Part shown: piece by piece, positions 8,524-17,082 of the stretch
How the letters are laid out: each line of letters begins with the position of its first letter
Numbering within the stretch: the stretch's first letter is position 1
Notes under the pieces: model-generated
Database searches by the model: none
Told to the model about the DNA's origin: nothing
The model's input: the letters and a program-made list of their open reading frames with translations, nothing else
Translations under genes and position numbers: made by a program
Source: an uncultured Serinicoccus sp.
GTDB lineage: Bacteria > Actinomycetota > Actinomycetes > Actinomycetales > Dermatophilaceae
NCBI RefSeq assembly: GCF_947500995.1
Contig: NZ_CANMUA010000004.1
Span: forward strand, 186,001-250,000
DNA length: 64,000 nt
Direction of reading: 5' to 3'

Positions 8524-9729
8524 ATGCCCGAGATCGTCATCTGCTCACCCCTGCGCACCCCCGTCGGGGGCTTCCTCGGCAGCCTCGCCCCGCTGTCCGC
8601 CGCCGACCTCGGCACCCAGCTCCTGACCGCCCTGCTCGAGCGGACCGGTCTGCAGGACGGCCAGGTCGACGACGTGATCGTCGGCAACGCCAACCCCTCC
8701 GGGGAGATCCCCGCGCTCGGGCGCATCCTCGCGCTCAACACCGGGCTCGACTCCGCACCGGGTATGCAGCTCGACCGGCGCTGCGGTTCCGGCCTGCAGG
8801 CGGTCCTCACCGCAGCGGCGCAGGTGGCCAGCGGCGGGAGCCGGCTCGTCATCGCCGGGGGAGCGGAGTCGATGAGCCAGGTGGAGCACTACGCGCTGCT
8901 GCGGCAGGGGGTGCGCGCGGACGTCCAGCTCGCCGACCGGCTGGCCCGGGCCCGGGCTACGGCCGGCGGGGAGCGCCACCCCATCCCTGGCGGGATGATC
9001 GAGACGGCCGAGAACCTGCGGCTCGAGCACGGCATCTCCCGGGAGGCCCAGGACGAGCTGGCGCAGCGCTCCCACCAGGTGGCCGCCACGGCGCAGCGCG
9101 AGGGCCGGTTCGCCGACGAGCTCGTGCCGGTGGAGGTCCCCGGCCGCAGGGGCAGCACGATCGTCGACACCGACGAGCACATCCGCCCCGACACCACGCT
9201 CGACGCCCTCGCCGGACTGCGCCCGATCATGGGCCGCCAGGACCCGGAGGCCACGGTGACCGCCGGGAACGCCAGCGGGCAGAACGACGCCGCCGCGCTG
9301 TGCGTCGTCACCACCCGCGAGCGGGCCGACGAGCTGGGGCTGGCCCCCATGCTGGCCCTGAGGTCGTGGGCCGTCGCCGGTGTCGCGCCCGAGACGATGG
9401 GCATCGGTCCGGTCCCGGCCAGCGCCGCGGCGCTCGAGCGGGCCGGCCTCACCCTGGCCGACCTGGACCTCATCGAGCTCAATGAGGCGTTCGCCGCGCA
9501 GGCGCTCGCCGTGCTGAAGGCCTGGGGCATGGAGAACCCGACCGGCTGGGACCGGCTCAATGTCAACGGGTCGGGCATCTCGCTGGGCCACCCGGTCGGC
9601 GCGACCGGCGCGCGGATCCTCGCCACCCTGGCGCACGAGCTGGGGCGCCGTGAGGGCCGCTACGCCCTGGAGACGATGTGCATCGGCGGTGGCCAGGGTC
9701 TGGCCGCCGTCGTCGAGCGGGTCGGCTGA
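8524..9729 (+). CDS. Acetyl-CoA C-acyltransferase (thiolase)
   Basis: This 401-residue thiolase has the nucleophilic cysteine at C87 in DRRCGSGLQAV, the NGSGISLGHPVGATG histidine loop and a C-terminal catalytic cysteine in CIGGGQG. It condenses two acyl-CoAs or cleaves 3-ketoacyl-CoA in fatty acid, acetoacetate or related metabolism. Its length is typical. It stands alone, with no beta-oxidation neighbours, so the chain length and direction are open. TAGAGT lies 6 bases before the ATG, and the 22-bp dyad array sits just upstream, which suggests tight regulation. Confidence 0.9.
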   Translation: MPEIVICSPLRTPVGGFLGSLAPLSAADLGTQLLTALLERTGLQDGQVDDVIVGNANPSGEIPALGRILALNTGLDSAPGMQLDRRCGSGLQAVLTAAAQVASGGSRLVIAGGAESMSQVEHYALLRQGVRADVQLADRLARARATAGGERHPIPGGMIETAENLRLEHGISREAQDELAQRSHQVAATAQREGRFADELVPVEVPGRRGSTIVDTDEHIRPDTTLDALAGLRPIMGRQDPEATVTAGNASGQNDAAALCVVTTRERADELGLAPMLALRSWAVAGVAPETMGIGPVPASAAALERAGLTLADLDLIELNEAFAAQALAVLKAWGMENPTGWDRLNVNGSGISLGHPVGATGARILATLAHELGRREGRYALETMCIGGGQGLAAVVERVG

Positions 9730-9769
9730 GCGGACGCGTCGTCCGCTGACCCGGTCGCGCCCGGTCAGC
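9729..9769. terminator. Paired hairpins between convergent thiolase and PAP2 genes
   Basis: Two hairpins abut. AGCGGAC/GTCCGCT (9729-9735 with 9741-9747) is a perfect 7-bp stem, and GCTGACC/GGTCAGC (9745-9751 with 9763-9769) is another. They share bases, so only one can form at a time. Neither has a T-run, as is usual in high-GC actinobacteria. The position between convergent stops supports bidirectional termination. Confidence 0.5.
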
Positions 9770-10403
9770 GCACCGGGCGCACGCCCCGGACCAGCAGGCC
9801 CAGCCCGCCCGCGCCCACCGCGAGGAGCGCCGAGGCCAGCACGTCGCTGGGCCGGTGGTAGCCCAGGAGCACGACCAGCGCACCCATCCAGAGGCTGAGT
9901 CCCGCGCCGACCAGCGCCGCCGCGGGCAGCAGGCGGCGCGGGCTGAGGAGCAGCAGCGCGAGCGCCAGCGCGAGGGCCGCACCGGTGTGGCCGCTGGGCA
10001 GGGAGTTGGCCATGACCCACGGGTCGGCGAGCTGCGGCCGCGGCAGCACGTCCTTGAGCACCTGGGTGGAGGCCACCAGCAGCGGCACCGTCACGAGCAC
10101 GGCGAGACCGGTCCGCAGGTGGCGCAGCAGTGCGAGCGCACCGAGCCCGAGCGCGAGGCCGAGCAGCAGGTAGGGGTTGGGCAGGAGGCCGCTGAGCAGG
10201 TCGTGCCGCGAGCCGGTCACCGTCACGGCGTCCATGACCCCGGTGTCGATGCTCTGACCCCGGGTGCTGAGCACCGCCAGGACGTAGACGGACACGAAGC
10301 CGAGACCGCCGAGCAGCATGAGCCCTGCCGGCCACCCGACCGGGCTGGGGTCGTCGGCCAGGCGGGGCAGGGGCGCCGGGTCGGGCCTCGTGCTGGTCGT
10401 CAC
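9765..10403 (-). CDS. PAP2-family membrane phosphatase
   Basis: This 212-residue integral membrane protein has PAP2 superfamily motifs: K117 with R122-P123 (KDVLPRP), PSGH at 136-139, and H183 with D187 in GYHRPSDVL. About six hydrophobic segments are visible. Family members dephosphorylate lipid phosphates such as undecaprenyl pyrophosphate or phosphatidate outside the membrane. The first motif is shorter than the usual K-x6-RP spacing. The GTG at 10403 follows TACCGT by 6 bases, the leaderless pattern. It is convergent with the thiolase and lies downstream of the exonuclease on the same strand, with its own promoter. Confidence 0.83.
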   Translation of the reverse strand: MTTSTRPDPAPLPRLADDPSPVGWPAGLMLLGGLGFVSVYVLAVLSTRGQSIDTGVMDAVTVTGSRHDLLSGLLPNPYLLLGLALGLGALALLRHLRTGLAVLVTVPLLVASTQVLKDVLPRPQLADPWVMANSLPSGHTGAALALALALLLLSPRRLLPAAALVGAGLSLWMGALVVLLGYHRPSDVLASALLAVGAGGLGLLVRGVRPVR

Positions 10404-10464
10404 CCGACCACGGTAGGGCGCGTCCCTGGGCGGCTCCTGGGGTCCGGGCGGGGTCCGGCGGGGT

Positions 10465-10492
10465 TCAGGGGGCGATGCTCAGGGGGCGATGC
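10465..10492. repeat. 14-bp tandem duplication across the exonuclease stop codon
   Basis: The 14-mer TCAGGGGGCGATGC occurs twice back to back at 10465-10478 and 10479-10492. On the - strand the first copy read supplies the last codons and the stop codon of the exonuclease; the second copy repeats the same bases just downstream. It looks like a recent slippage event that leaves the protein unchanged. Confidence 0.8.
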
Positions 10493-11447
10493 TCAGCGCG
10501 GCCAGCAGGCGCGCCACCGGGTTGCCCAGGTCGTAGGTCTCGACGAGCTGGTGCAACGTCCCGGGGTCGGCCAGCTCCCGCGGCAGGGTGAGCGGCACGT
10601 CGGCCACGGGGGCGTCGTGGGCGACGAGGACCACCCGGGGAGCGGCGTCGAGGTAGGCCGCGCCCGCCTCGAGGTTGGTCCGTCGCGCCCCCTTGATGGC
10701 CGGGTCGCCGGAGTCGACCGCCTCGCGCAGCGCGGCGAGGGTGCCGTACTGCTCGATGAGCGCAGCCGCGGTCTTCTCGCCGATCCCCTTGACGCCGGGG
10801 AGCCCGTCGGAGGTGTCCCCGCGCAGCATCGACATCTCGGCGTACGCGCGCCCGGTCGGCACGGCATACCGGCGCTGCAGGTCGGCCTGGTGGATCTCCT
10901 CGGCGTCCCGCACGCCCTGCTTGGCGGTGTAGACCACCGTGACGCCGGCCCCGTCGTCGACGAGCTGGAAGAGGTCGCGGTCCCCGGTGACGACGCCCAC
11001 CGGTAGGCGGCCGTGGTGCCGGGCGGTGAGCGTGCCGATGACGTCGTCCGCCTCGTAGCCCGGCGCCCCGAGGACCGGGATGCCGACCGCCTCGAGGACC
11101 CGTCGCAGGACGGGCACCTGTACCTCGAGCTCAGGTGGAGCCTCCTCCTTGTCACCCGAACCCTCGACCAGACGATGAGACTTGTAGGAGGGGATGGCCT
11201 GGACGCGGAAGTCCGGACGCCAGTCGTCGTCCCAGCAGCAGGCCAGGTGGGTGGGGGAGAAGCGACCCACCAGGGTGGCGACCATGTCGAGCAGCCCGCG
11301 CACCGCGTTGGTCGGGGTCCCGTCGGGCGCCTCGCGCAGGTCCTTCATCCCGTAGAACGCCCGGAAGTAGAGCGAGGCGGTGTCGAGGAGCAGCAGCTGC
11401 GGCGGTGCGACATCGACGTCCGCGGTCGCCTCGGAGGAGGTCGTCAT
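10479..11447 (-). CDS. 5'-3' exonuclease (FEN/PIN domain)
   Basis: This 322-residue protein matches the stand-alone 5'-3' exonuclease domain of PolA. It has LLLLDTAS near the N-terminus, GYEADDVIGTL and VTGDRDLFQLV acidic metal-binding motifs, and the helix-hairpin-helix GDTSDGLPGVKGIGEKTAA. Such proteins remove flaps and RNA primers. The ATG at 11447 is preferred over a GTG at 11456 because TAGGGT lies 7 bases before the ATG. It is divergent from a small membrane-protein gene across 35 bp. In mycobacteria a homologue (Rv2090) lies close to helY, so the neighbourhood is conserved. Confidence 0.87.
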   Translation of the reverse strand: MTTSSEATADVDVAPPQLLLLDTASLYFRAFYGMKDLREAPDGTPTNAVRGLLDMVATLVGRFSPTHLACCWDDDWRPDFRVQAIPSYKSHRLVEGSGDKEEAPPELEVQVPVLRRVLEAVGIPVLGAPGYEADDVIGTLTARHHGRLPVGVVTGDRDLFQLVDDGAGVTVVYTAKQGVRDAEEIHQADLQRRYAVPTGRAYAEMSMLRGDTSDGLPGVKGIGEKTAAALIEQYGTLAALREAVDSGDPAIKGARRTNLEAGAAYLDAAPRVVLVAHDAPVADVPLTLPRELADPGTLHQLVETYDLGNPVARLLAALSIAP

Positions 11448-11482
11448 GGGCCTCACCCTAGTGGGGTGGGTTAGCGTGAGGT

Positions 11483-11728
11483 ATGCCTCGCCGCCGCCCG
11501 CTGCTGCTCCTCGCCGGGATGCTGCTGGCCTCGGCGCTCCTGCTCTTCGGGCCGTGGTGGGAGACGGCGTCCGGCGACAACCCGCTCACGCGCCCGCCCG
11601 GGCCTGACTACGCGGTGGTCCTACGGCTCAGCCTGCCCACCCTGGTGCTCGCCGCGGCGGTGCTGGCCCTGCTCGTGACCTCGCGCGGCGAGGGCGGCGA
11701 CAGCCGGGGGCGGGGCGCCCGGCACTAG
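11483..11728 (+). CDS. Small two-helix membrane protein
   Basis: This 81-residue protein is not a family I recognise. It begins with basic residues (MPRRRP), then a hydrophobic helix (about 7-23), a short exposed segment with WWETASGDNPLTRPPGPDY, a second helix (about 46-65) and a charged tail. Two Trp residues lie just after the first helix. TAGCGT lies 5 bases before the ATG, and the start codon falls inside a GGTATGCC octamer. It is divergent from the exonuclease and 10 bp before the Lrp gene. Function unknown. Confidence 0.6.
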   Translation: MPRRRPLLLLAGMLLASALLLFGPWWETASGDNPLTRPPGPDYAVVLRLSLPTLVLAAAVLALLVTSRGEGGDSRGRGARH

Positions 11729-11738
11729 GGTTGCCCCC

Positions 11739-12203
11739 ATGGAGCCGCTGGATCGCCACATCGTCACCGTCCTGGCCCAGGACGGTCGTATCAGCTTCGC
11801 CGACCTCGGTCGGCAGGTGGGTCTGTCCACGTCGGCCGTGCACCAGCGCGTCAAGCGGCTCGAGGAGCGCGGCATCATCACCGGCTACCGCGCCGTCGTC
11901 GACTACGCCTCGGTCGGGCTGCCCCTCACGGCCCTCATGTCGGTCACCCCCTTCGACCCCTCCGACGACGACGACATCCCCGAGCGGCTGGCCCACATCG
12001 AGGAGATCGTGGCGTGCTGGTCGGTCGCCGGCGACGAGAACTACGTCCTGCTCATCCGGGTGCCCCGCCCCCAGGACCTCGAGGAGCTGCTCGGCCGGAT
12101 CCGTCAGGAGGGCTCCTGCTCGACCAACACCACGATCGTGCTCTCCACCCCGTGGGAGGACCGCCTCGGCGCCCTCCCGCACGAGCTGCCCACGACCCCC
12201 TGA
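11739..12203 (+). CDS. Lrp/AsnC-family transcriptional regulator
   Basis: This 154-residue regulator has an N-terminal helix-turn-helix (about 15-45, RISFADLGRQVGLSTSAVHQ) and a C-terminal RAM ligand-binding domain (about 65-145). Lrp/AsnC proteins bind amino acids and assemble as dimers or octamers. TAGGGT lies 7 bases upstream of the ATG, so the transcript is probably leaderless. It reads toward the convergent YbaK gene. The radical SAM aminomutase gene nearby is a possible target by proximity only; nothing in the sequence proves it. Confidence 0.88.
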   Translation: MEPLDRHIVTVLAQDGRISFADLGRQVGLSTSAVHQRVKRLEERGIITGYRAVVDYASVGLPLTALMSVTPFDPSDDDDIPERLAHIEEIVACWSVAGDENYVLLIRVPRPQDLEELLGRIRQEGSCSTNTTIVLSTPWEDRLGALPHELPTTP

Positions 12204-12248
12204 CACCGGTCGGGCCGGGCTCCGCTCCCGTCCAGCGGTGCGCCCGCG

Positions 12249-12746
12249 TCAGCGCTGCGCCCGCGCGATCGCCGCGACCCGGGCGTCGGTCGCCGCGACG
12301 AGGTCCTCCGGCGAGAGCTCCAGGTCCAGGCCGCGCTTGCCGCCGCTCACCAGCACCGCGGCATACCCCAGCGCCGACACGTCGAGGACCGTCGGCAGCC
12401 GCTTCTTCTGACCCAGCGGGCTGATCCCGCCGACGACGTAGCCGGTCGTGCGCTCGGCGACCCGGGGGTCGGCCATCGACACCTTCTTCATCGCGAGCGC
12501 GGCGGCCACGGCCTTGAGGTCGAGCTGGGCCACCACGGGGACGATGCCGACGCCCAGCCCGGACTCGCCCTCGACCAGCAGCGTCTTGAGCACGCGCTCC
12601 GGCTCCACGCCCAGCGCCTGGGCCGCCTCCAACCCGTACGACTCCGCCGCGGGGTCGTGCTCGTAGGTCCGCACCGCGTAGGCCACCCCGGACCGGTCGA
12701 GCACGAGGGTCGCGGGGGTGCCGCCACCCGCCTTCTTCCTGGCCAC
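12249..12746 (-). CDS. ybaK: YbaK/EbsC-family aminoacyl-tRNA deacylase
   Basis: This 165-residue protein matches YbaK, the Cys-tRNA(Pro)/Cys-tRNA(Cys) deacylase that clears mischarged tRNA. Visible family features are the N-terminal KKAGGGTPATLVLDRSGV, the lysine-containing core LDLKAVAAALAMKKVSMADP and the glycine loop YVVGGISPLGQKK. Its length is normal. The GTG at 12746 is the only start consistent with the conserved N-terminus. It follows kamA on the same strand at a distance of 90 bp. Confidence 0.88.
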   Translation of the reverse strand: MARKKAGGGTPATLVLDRSGVAYAVRTYEHDPAAESYGLEAAQALGVEPERVLKTLLVEGESGLGVGIVPVVAQLDLKAVAAALAMKKVSMADPRVAERTTGYVVGGISPLGQKKRLPTVLDVSALGYAAVLVSGGKRGLDLELSPEDLVAATDARVAAIARAQR

Positions 12747-12836
12747 GGGTCGAGGGTATGCCGTCGCGCCGGCCGGGGGACGACCAGCGCGACGTCCGGT
12801 CGCCCAGGGGACACCCGTCCGCGGTGCCCGGTCGGA

Positions 12837-14309
12837 TCAGGCGAGCTGGTCCACCGAGGCCCGGCGGGAGGCCGCGGCGGCCTCCTGCGCCTTCTCCTGC
12901 TGGCCGGCCTCGTCGGTGCCGTGCACCTCGGCGGCCTCACGCCGCCACCAGTCCTGGCCGCTGGCGGGCAGGGTGTCGATGGGGTCGTAGTAGACGTACT
13001 CGGCGCTGGTGACGTCGACGTCCTCGCCCTCGATGGAGGTGCGGTAGTTCTTGCGCCAGTAGGAGATGCCGCGCTCGGTGTCGTAGGTGTCGACCTGGTG
13101 GACCCAGCGCTTCCCGACGAACGGCACGTCGCAGACGATGCGCGGGGTGGCGAAGCCGGGGAGGTAGCCCAGCATCGAGTGCTGCAGGTGCTGGGCGTGT
13201 GCGAGGGAGACCCGCCAGTGCTCGCTGAACGGGATCATGTCGCACATGTAGAAGTAGTACGGCGTGATCATCGCCTCGTCGGACATGGCGAAGCACAGGT
13301 CCAGCAGCTGCGCGGACGTGTCGTTGACCCCGCGCATGAGCACGCCCTGGTTGCGGACGTCGCGGATCCCCGCCTCCAGCATCGCCTTGCTCGCCTCGGC
13401 CACCAGGGGCGTCACCGACTGGGCGGAGTTGATGTGGGTGTGGATCGCGAGTCCCACGCCCCGCTCGCGGGCCTTGCGGGCGACCCGGCCGACGCCCTCG
13501 ACGGTGTCCGGGGCCAGCCAGTGCTGCGGCATACCCATGAGCGCCTTGGTCGCGAGCCGGACGTCGCGGATGGAGTCGATGTCGAGCAGCTGGTCGAGCC
13601 AGGACTCGAGGTTCTTCCACGGCATGTTCGCGACGTCACCGCCGGAGACGACCACGTCGCGCACCCCCGGGGTGGCGCGCAGGTAGTCCAGGATCGCGGT
13701 ATGCCGGTCCACCGGCTTCCCGGCCAGCTTGAGCTTGGTGACCGTCGGGGTCGAGTTGCCCACCAGGTCCATCCGGGTGCAGTGCCCGCAGTACTGCGGG
13801 CAGGTGGGGAGCATCTCCGCGAGCACCTTGGTGGGGTAGCGGTGGGTCAGGCCCTCGGCGACCCACATGTCGTGCTCGTGCAGGCTGTCCCGGGTGGCGT
13901 AGGGGTGGCTGGACCACTCGGTGCGGCGGTCGGAGAAGACCGGCATCATGTAGCGGCGCACCGGGTCGGCCAGGAACGCGGCGGTGAAGTCGGCCCCCGC
14001 GGCCGGCATGCGCCCGTCGGCCCAGGTCTGCTCGCTCACCATGGTGTTGAGCATCTGCGGGGGCAGCAGCATGGACATCGTCGCGCGCTGCTCCTGGTCG
14101 CGCTGAAGGTCGGCGTAGAACTCCTCGGAGAGCAGCGGTCCCATGACCGTGCGCAGCTGCCCGATGTTCTTGACGCAGTTGACCCGTTGCCACTGCACGT
14201 CGGCCCACTGCTGCGGCGTGACGTCCGACCATCCGGGGAAGCGGGTCCAGTCCGGCTCCACCAGCTCGCGGCGACGGTAGACGTACGGCTGCTCGATCTG
14301 TGCGCTCAT
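12837..14309 (-). CDS. kamA: KamA-family radical SAM aminomutase (lysine 2,3-aminomutase-like)
   Basis: This 490-residue protein has the radical SAM cysteine triad C170, C174 and C177 in CPQYCGHC and the KamA-type N-terminus with WADVQWQRVNCVKNIGQL. Lysine 2,3-aminomutase uses SAM, a 4Fe-4S cluster and PLP to make beta-lysine, used in fermentation, antibiotic synthesis or osmolyte formation. Here no beta-lysine acetyltransferase or lysine degradation genes adjoin it, so the product could be another beta-amino acid. TAGCAT lies 6 bases before the ATG (leaderless). A 442-bp intergenic region separates it from lnt. Confidence 0.8.
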   Translation of the reverse strand: MSAQIEQPYVYRRRELVEPDWTRFPGWSDVTPQQWADVQWQRVNCVKNIGQLRTVMGPLLSEEFYADLQRDQEQRATMSMLLPPQMLNTMVSEQTWADGRMPAAGADFTAAFLADPVRRYMMPVFSDRRTEWSSHPYATRDSLHEHDMWVAEGLTHRYPTKVLAEMLPTCPQYCGHCTRMDLVGNSTPTVTKLKLAGKPVDRHTAILDYLRATPGVRDVVVSGGDVANMPWKNLESWLDQLLDIDSIRDVRLATKALMGMPQHWLAPDTVEGVGRVARKARERGVGLAIHTHINSAQSVTPLVAEASKAMLEAGIRDVRNQGVLMRGVNDTSAQLLDLCFAMSDEAMITPYYFYMCDMIPFSEHWRVSLAHAQHLQHSMLGYLPGFATPRIVCDVPFVGKRWVHQVDTYDTERGISYWRKNYRTSIEGEDVDVTSAEYVYYDPIDTLPASGQDWWRREAAEVHGTDEAGQQEKAQEAAAASRRASVDQLA

Positions 14310-14453
14310 GACGCCATGCTACGGATGATGTCCGGCATATGCGAGGACCCACAGGAGGATTTCTTGCCAAATCGCCGATCGACCGGATGATGTGATGGTC
14401 TTCACCCGGACGCGCCGACCGGGGTCGACCGCGCCGTCGAGAACACGTTCGCG

Positions 14454-14479
14454 GCGGCGTGTCGTCGGCGACACGCCGC
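14454..14479. other. Perfect 11-bp stem hairpin with TCGG loop
   Basis: Bases 14454-14464 and 14469-14479 are exact reverse complements (GCGGCGTGTCG and CGACACGCCGC), enclosing the loop TCGG. No T-run follows on either strand. It may be a protein-binding dyad, an RNA structure or a terminator. Confidence 0.65.
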
Positions 14480-14565
14480 GATGGGGTAAAGATCTCCCCA
14501 AACCCGTCCTCGGACCCCGGCCGACTGACCTGCGAACTCTCGTATCGTCGCAGGTCACAGCGATG

Positions 14566-14594
14566 TTGACACTTGTCGCGCGGCCACCTACGTT
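14566..14594 (+). promoter_or_regulatory. Consensus-like sigma70 promoter in the kamA-lnt gap
   Basis: A perfect -35 hexamer TTGACA (14566-14571) is followed after exactly 17 bases by TACGTT (14589-14594). Transcription would start near 14601, about 150 bases before the chosen lnt start. lnt also has its own TACGCT box 6 bases before its GTG, so this promoter may serve a separate small transcript or a longer lnt mRNA. Confidence 0.6.
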
Positions 14595-14751
14595 CTAGTG
14601 CTGTCCCTCGGGCGTCGACGCGCCCGTCGGGGGAGCCAGGGCCCCGAGCACCGAGTAGACAACGGGACCGTGCCGGCCGCCAGCCGCGTACGGACCGGCC
14701 CCAAAGGTGCCGGGGTCCGGCTATGTCCGGAGGGGTCCGTACGCTGGAGGC

Positions 14752-16272
14752 GTGCCCTGGCCGCTCCGACTCCTGCTCGCGCTCCTGGGCGGCGTCGCCC
14801 TGTGGCTCGCCTTCCCCGACCACGACCTCTGGCCGCTGGCCATGGTGGGCGTCGGGGCCCTGGCGGCCGCCACGGCCGGAGCCCGGGTGCGGACCGGTCT
14901 GGTGGCGGGGTTCCTGCTCGGCATGACGTGGTACACCCCGATGTTCGTCTGGGCCAGCACCTACGCGGGCATCATGCCCTGGGTGGCCATGAGCGTCGCC
15001 TCCGCGCTCTACCCGGCCGCGCTGGGCGGTCTGCTCGCGCTGCTGCAGCGCTCCGGAGGCGTCCGGCCGGTCGTGGGGGCGGCGGCCTGGGTGCTCATGG
15101 AGTATGCCCGCTCGGTCACGCCGTTCGGCGGGTTCCCCTGGGCACGGCTCGGGTTCAGCCAGGCGGACAGCCCCCTGCTGGGGGCCGCGAGCCTGGTCGC
15201 CGTCACCGGCCTCGGCTTCCTCGTGGCCCTCGTCGGCGCCCTGCTGGCCCGCGCGGTCCAGCTGGCGGTCGGCTCGGGAGCACCCCGGCGCCTGGCACGC
15301 GCGGGGCTGCTCGCGGTCGCCGCGGTGGCGCTGGCCGTGGCCCCGGCCGCGCTGCCGCGGCCCACCGCCGGGGAGCCGCTGGACGTGGCGGCCGTGCAAG
15401 GGGACCTGCCGCCCGACTTCACCCGGACGTTGAGCGCCGAGCGCGGCACGATGCTCGAGCGCTACACGTCGATGACCGAGGACCTGGCCGCCGAGGTCTC
15501 CACCGGGGCGGGTGGCCCACCCGACCTCGTGCTGTGGCCCGAGGGCGCGAGCGACCTCGACCCCTTCTCCCCGAGCGAGGGGGACGTCGCGGTGGAGCGG
15601 ATGATGACCGGCGTCGACGCCCTGGGAGCCCCGGTGGTGCTCGGGGCGGTGTCCTACGGCACGGGGGAGGCGCCGCGGAACATGGTCCTCGAGCTGCAGC
15701 CGGGCGAGGGCGTGGATGACACCTACCAGAAGGTCTACCTCGCGCCGTTCGGCGAGCGGATGCCGCTGCGCCCGCTCGTGCGGTACCTCTCCGAGTGGGT
15801 CGACCGCATCCCGGACTGGGAGGCGGGCACCGAGCCGGGGCTCATGGACGTCGAGCTCGCCGACGGCCGGACCGTCCGGCTGGGGCTGGGCATCTGCTTC
15901 GAGGTGGTCGTGGACCCCGCGGTGCGCGACGTGGTCGCCGGGGGGGCCGAGCTGCTCGTGGTCCCCACGAGCAACGCGTGGTTCGGGGAGGGTGACCAGT
16001 CCGCCCAGCACATCGCGACCTCCCGCGTCCGCGCGGTCGAGTACGGCCGCTCCGTGGTCCACATCAGCAACGTCGGGATATCCGGGCTCATCAGCCCGGA
16101 CGGGGTGGTCCACGAGCCGACCGAGCTCTTCACCCAGGCGGTGCTCCGCGACGAGCTCCCGCTGCGCTCCGCACGCACCCCGGCGTTCACCACCGGCCCC
16201 TGGGTGGTGCCCGCCGCCGCCGTCATCGTGGCGCTCGGACTGCTGGTCGGGCGCCGTCACCGCGCCGATTAG
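14752..16272 (+). CDS. lnt: Apolipoprotein N-acyltransferase
   Basis: This 506-residue protein has about six N-terminal transmembrane helices (1-195) and a C-terminal nitrilase-type domain with the catalytic triad E264 (WPEGA), K327 (YQKVYLAPFGE) and C382 (GICFEVV). Lnt adds the third acyl chain to lipoproteins. The GTG at 14752 was chosen over a GTG at 14707 because TACGCT precedes it by 6 bases. ppm1 follows after 9 bp. In mycobacteria these two functions are fused in one polypeptide; here they are separate, as in Streptomyces. Confidence 0.92.
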   Translation: MPWPLRLLLALLGGVALWLAFPDHDLWPLAMVGVGALAAATAGARVRTGLVAGFLLGMTWYTPMFVWASTYAGIMPWVAMSVASALYPAALGGLLALLQRSGGVRPVVGAAAWVLMEYARSVTPFGGFPWARLGFSQADSPLLGAASLVAVTGLGFLVALVGALLARAVQLAVGSGAPRRLARAGLLAVAAVALAVAPAALPRPTAGEPLDVAAVQGDLPPDFTRTLSAERGTMLERYTSMTEDLAAEVSTGAGGPPDLVLWPEGASDLDPFSPSEGDVAVERMMTGVDALGAPVVLGAVSYGTGEAPRNMVLELQPGEGVDDTYQKVYLAPFGERMPLRPLVRYLSEWVDRIPDWEAGTEPGLMDVELADGRTVRLGLGICFEVVVDPAVRDVVAGGAELLVVPTSNAWFGEGDQSAQHIATSRVRAVEYGRSVVHISNVGISGLISPDGVVHEPTELFTQAVLRDELPLRSARTPAFTTGPWVVPAAAVIVALGLLVGRRHRAD

Positions 16273-16281
16273 GCTGGTCGG

Positions 16282-17082
16282 ATGACCTCCCGTGGCCCGC
16301 TGCACCGCGTCTGCGTGTGCATCCCGACCTACCAGGAGCGCGCGTCTCTCCCCGAGGTGCTGCGCCGGGTCCGTCAGGCCGTCCCCGACGCCGAGGTCCT
16401 GGTCGTGGACGACGCGAGCCCGGACGGCACCGGGGAGCTGGCCGACCGGATCGCCGCCGCCGACCCCCGGGTCCACGTCCTGCACCGACCCGGCAAGGAG
16501 GGCCTGGGGCCGGCCTACCTGGCCGCCTTCGACTGGGCCGCACGGCGAGGCGTCGACGCCGTGGTGGAGATGGACGCGGACGGCTCGCACCAGCCGGAGG
16601 AGCTCCCCGCCCTGCTCGCCGCGGCCGAGCACGGACCGGGCGCCGACGTGGTCATCGGCTCGCGATGGGTCGAGGGAGGCTCGGTGCACCGCTGGCCCTG
16701 GCACCGCCGGCTGCTCTCGGTCGGCGCCAACACCTACACCCGTCTCGCGCTGGGTCTGCACGTCCACGACGCCACGGCCGGCTTCCGGGTCTACCGGTTG
16801 CCGCAGCTGACCGAGCTGGTCGCCGGACCCGTGGCCTCCCAGGGCTACTGCTTCCAGGTGGACCTCACCCGACGCGCCGTGGAGGCGGGTCTGCGGGTCG
16901 TGGAGGTGCCGATCGCCTTCGTCGAGCGCGTCGAGGGGTCCTCCAAGATGACCGGCGACATCGTCCGGGAGGCCGTGGTCCTGGTGGGCGTGTGGGCGTG
17001 GCAGCGCCGGACGCGTCAGCTCAGGGAACACCTCGCCGGGCGCGACCGTTCTCGTTGGCACCACCTCGAGGAGGTCACGTGA
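16282..17082 (+). CDS. ppm1: Polyprenol monophosphomannose synthase (GT2)
   Basis: This 266-residue GT2 glycosyltransferase has DDASPDGT at 43-50 and the DAD metal motif at 98-100, and resembles dolichyl-phosphate mannose synthases. It transfers mannose from GDP-mannose to polyprenyl phosphate, the donor for extracytoplasmic lipoglycan and protein mannosylation. There is no membrane anchor of its own, so it may rely on Lnt for membrane contact, as the two-domain mycobacterial Ppm1 suggests (inference). TAGGCT lies 6 bases before the ATG although lnt is just upstream, so it has its own promoter as well. Its stop overlaps the fxsA GTG. Confidence 0.9.
   Translation: MTSRGPLHRVCVCIPTYQERASLPEVLRRVRQAVPDAEVLVVDDASPDGTGELADRIAAADPRVHVLHRPGKEGLGPAYLAAFDWAARRGVDAVVEMDADGSHQPEELPALLAAAEHGPGADVVIGSRWVEGGSVHRWPWHRRLLSVGANTYTRLALGLHVHDATAGFRVYRLPQLTELVAGPVASQGYCFQVDLTRRAVEAGLRVVEVPIAFVERVEGSSKMTGDIVREAVVLVGVWAWQRRTRQLREHLAGRDRSRWHHLEEVT

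Larger units (their letters stand above)
14310..14751. other. Long intergenic region between kamA and lnt
   Basis: This is the only gap above 300 bases in the window, and its first 280 bases are visibly richer in A+T than the flanks. It holds the kamA promoter (TAGCAT, - strand), a strong hairpin (14454-14479), a canonical rightward promoter (14566-14594) and about 150 bases of G+C-rich transcribed leader before lnt. I see no convincing reading frame on either strand, only shadows. A small RNA or a long leader is possible. Confidence 0.6.

Noticed and set aside
14441-14450. GAAC-AC-GTTC as a possible LexA (SOS) box
   Set aside because: Actinobacterial LexA sites need GAAC-N4-GTTC; the spacer here is two bases.
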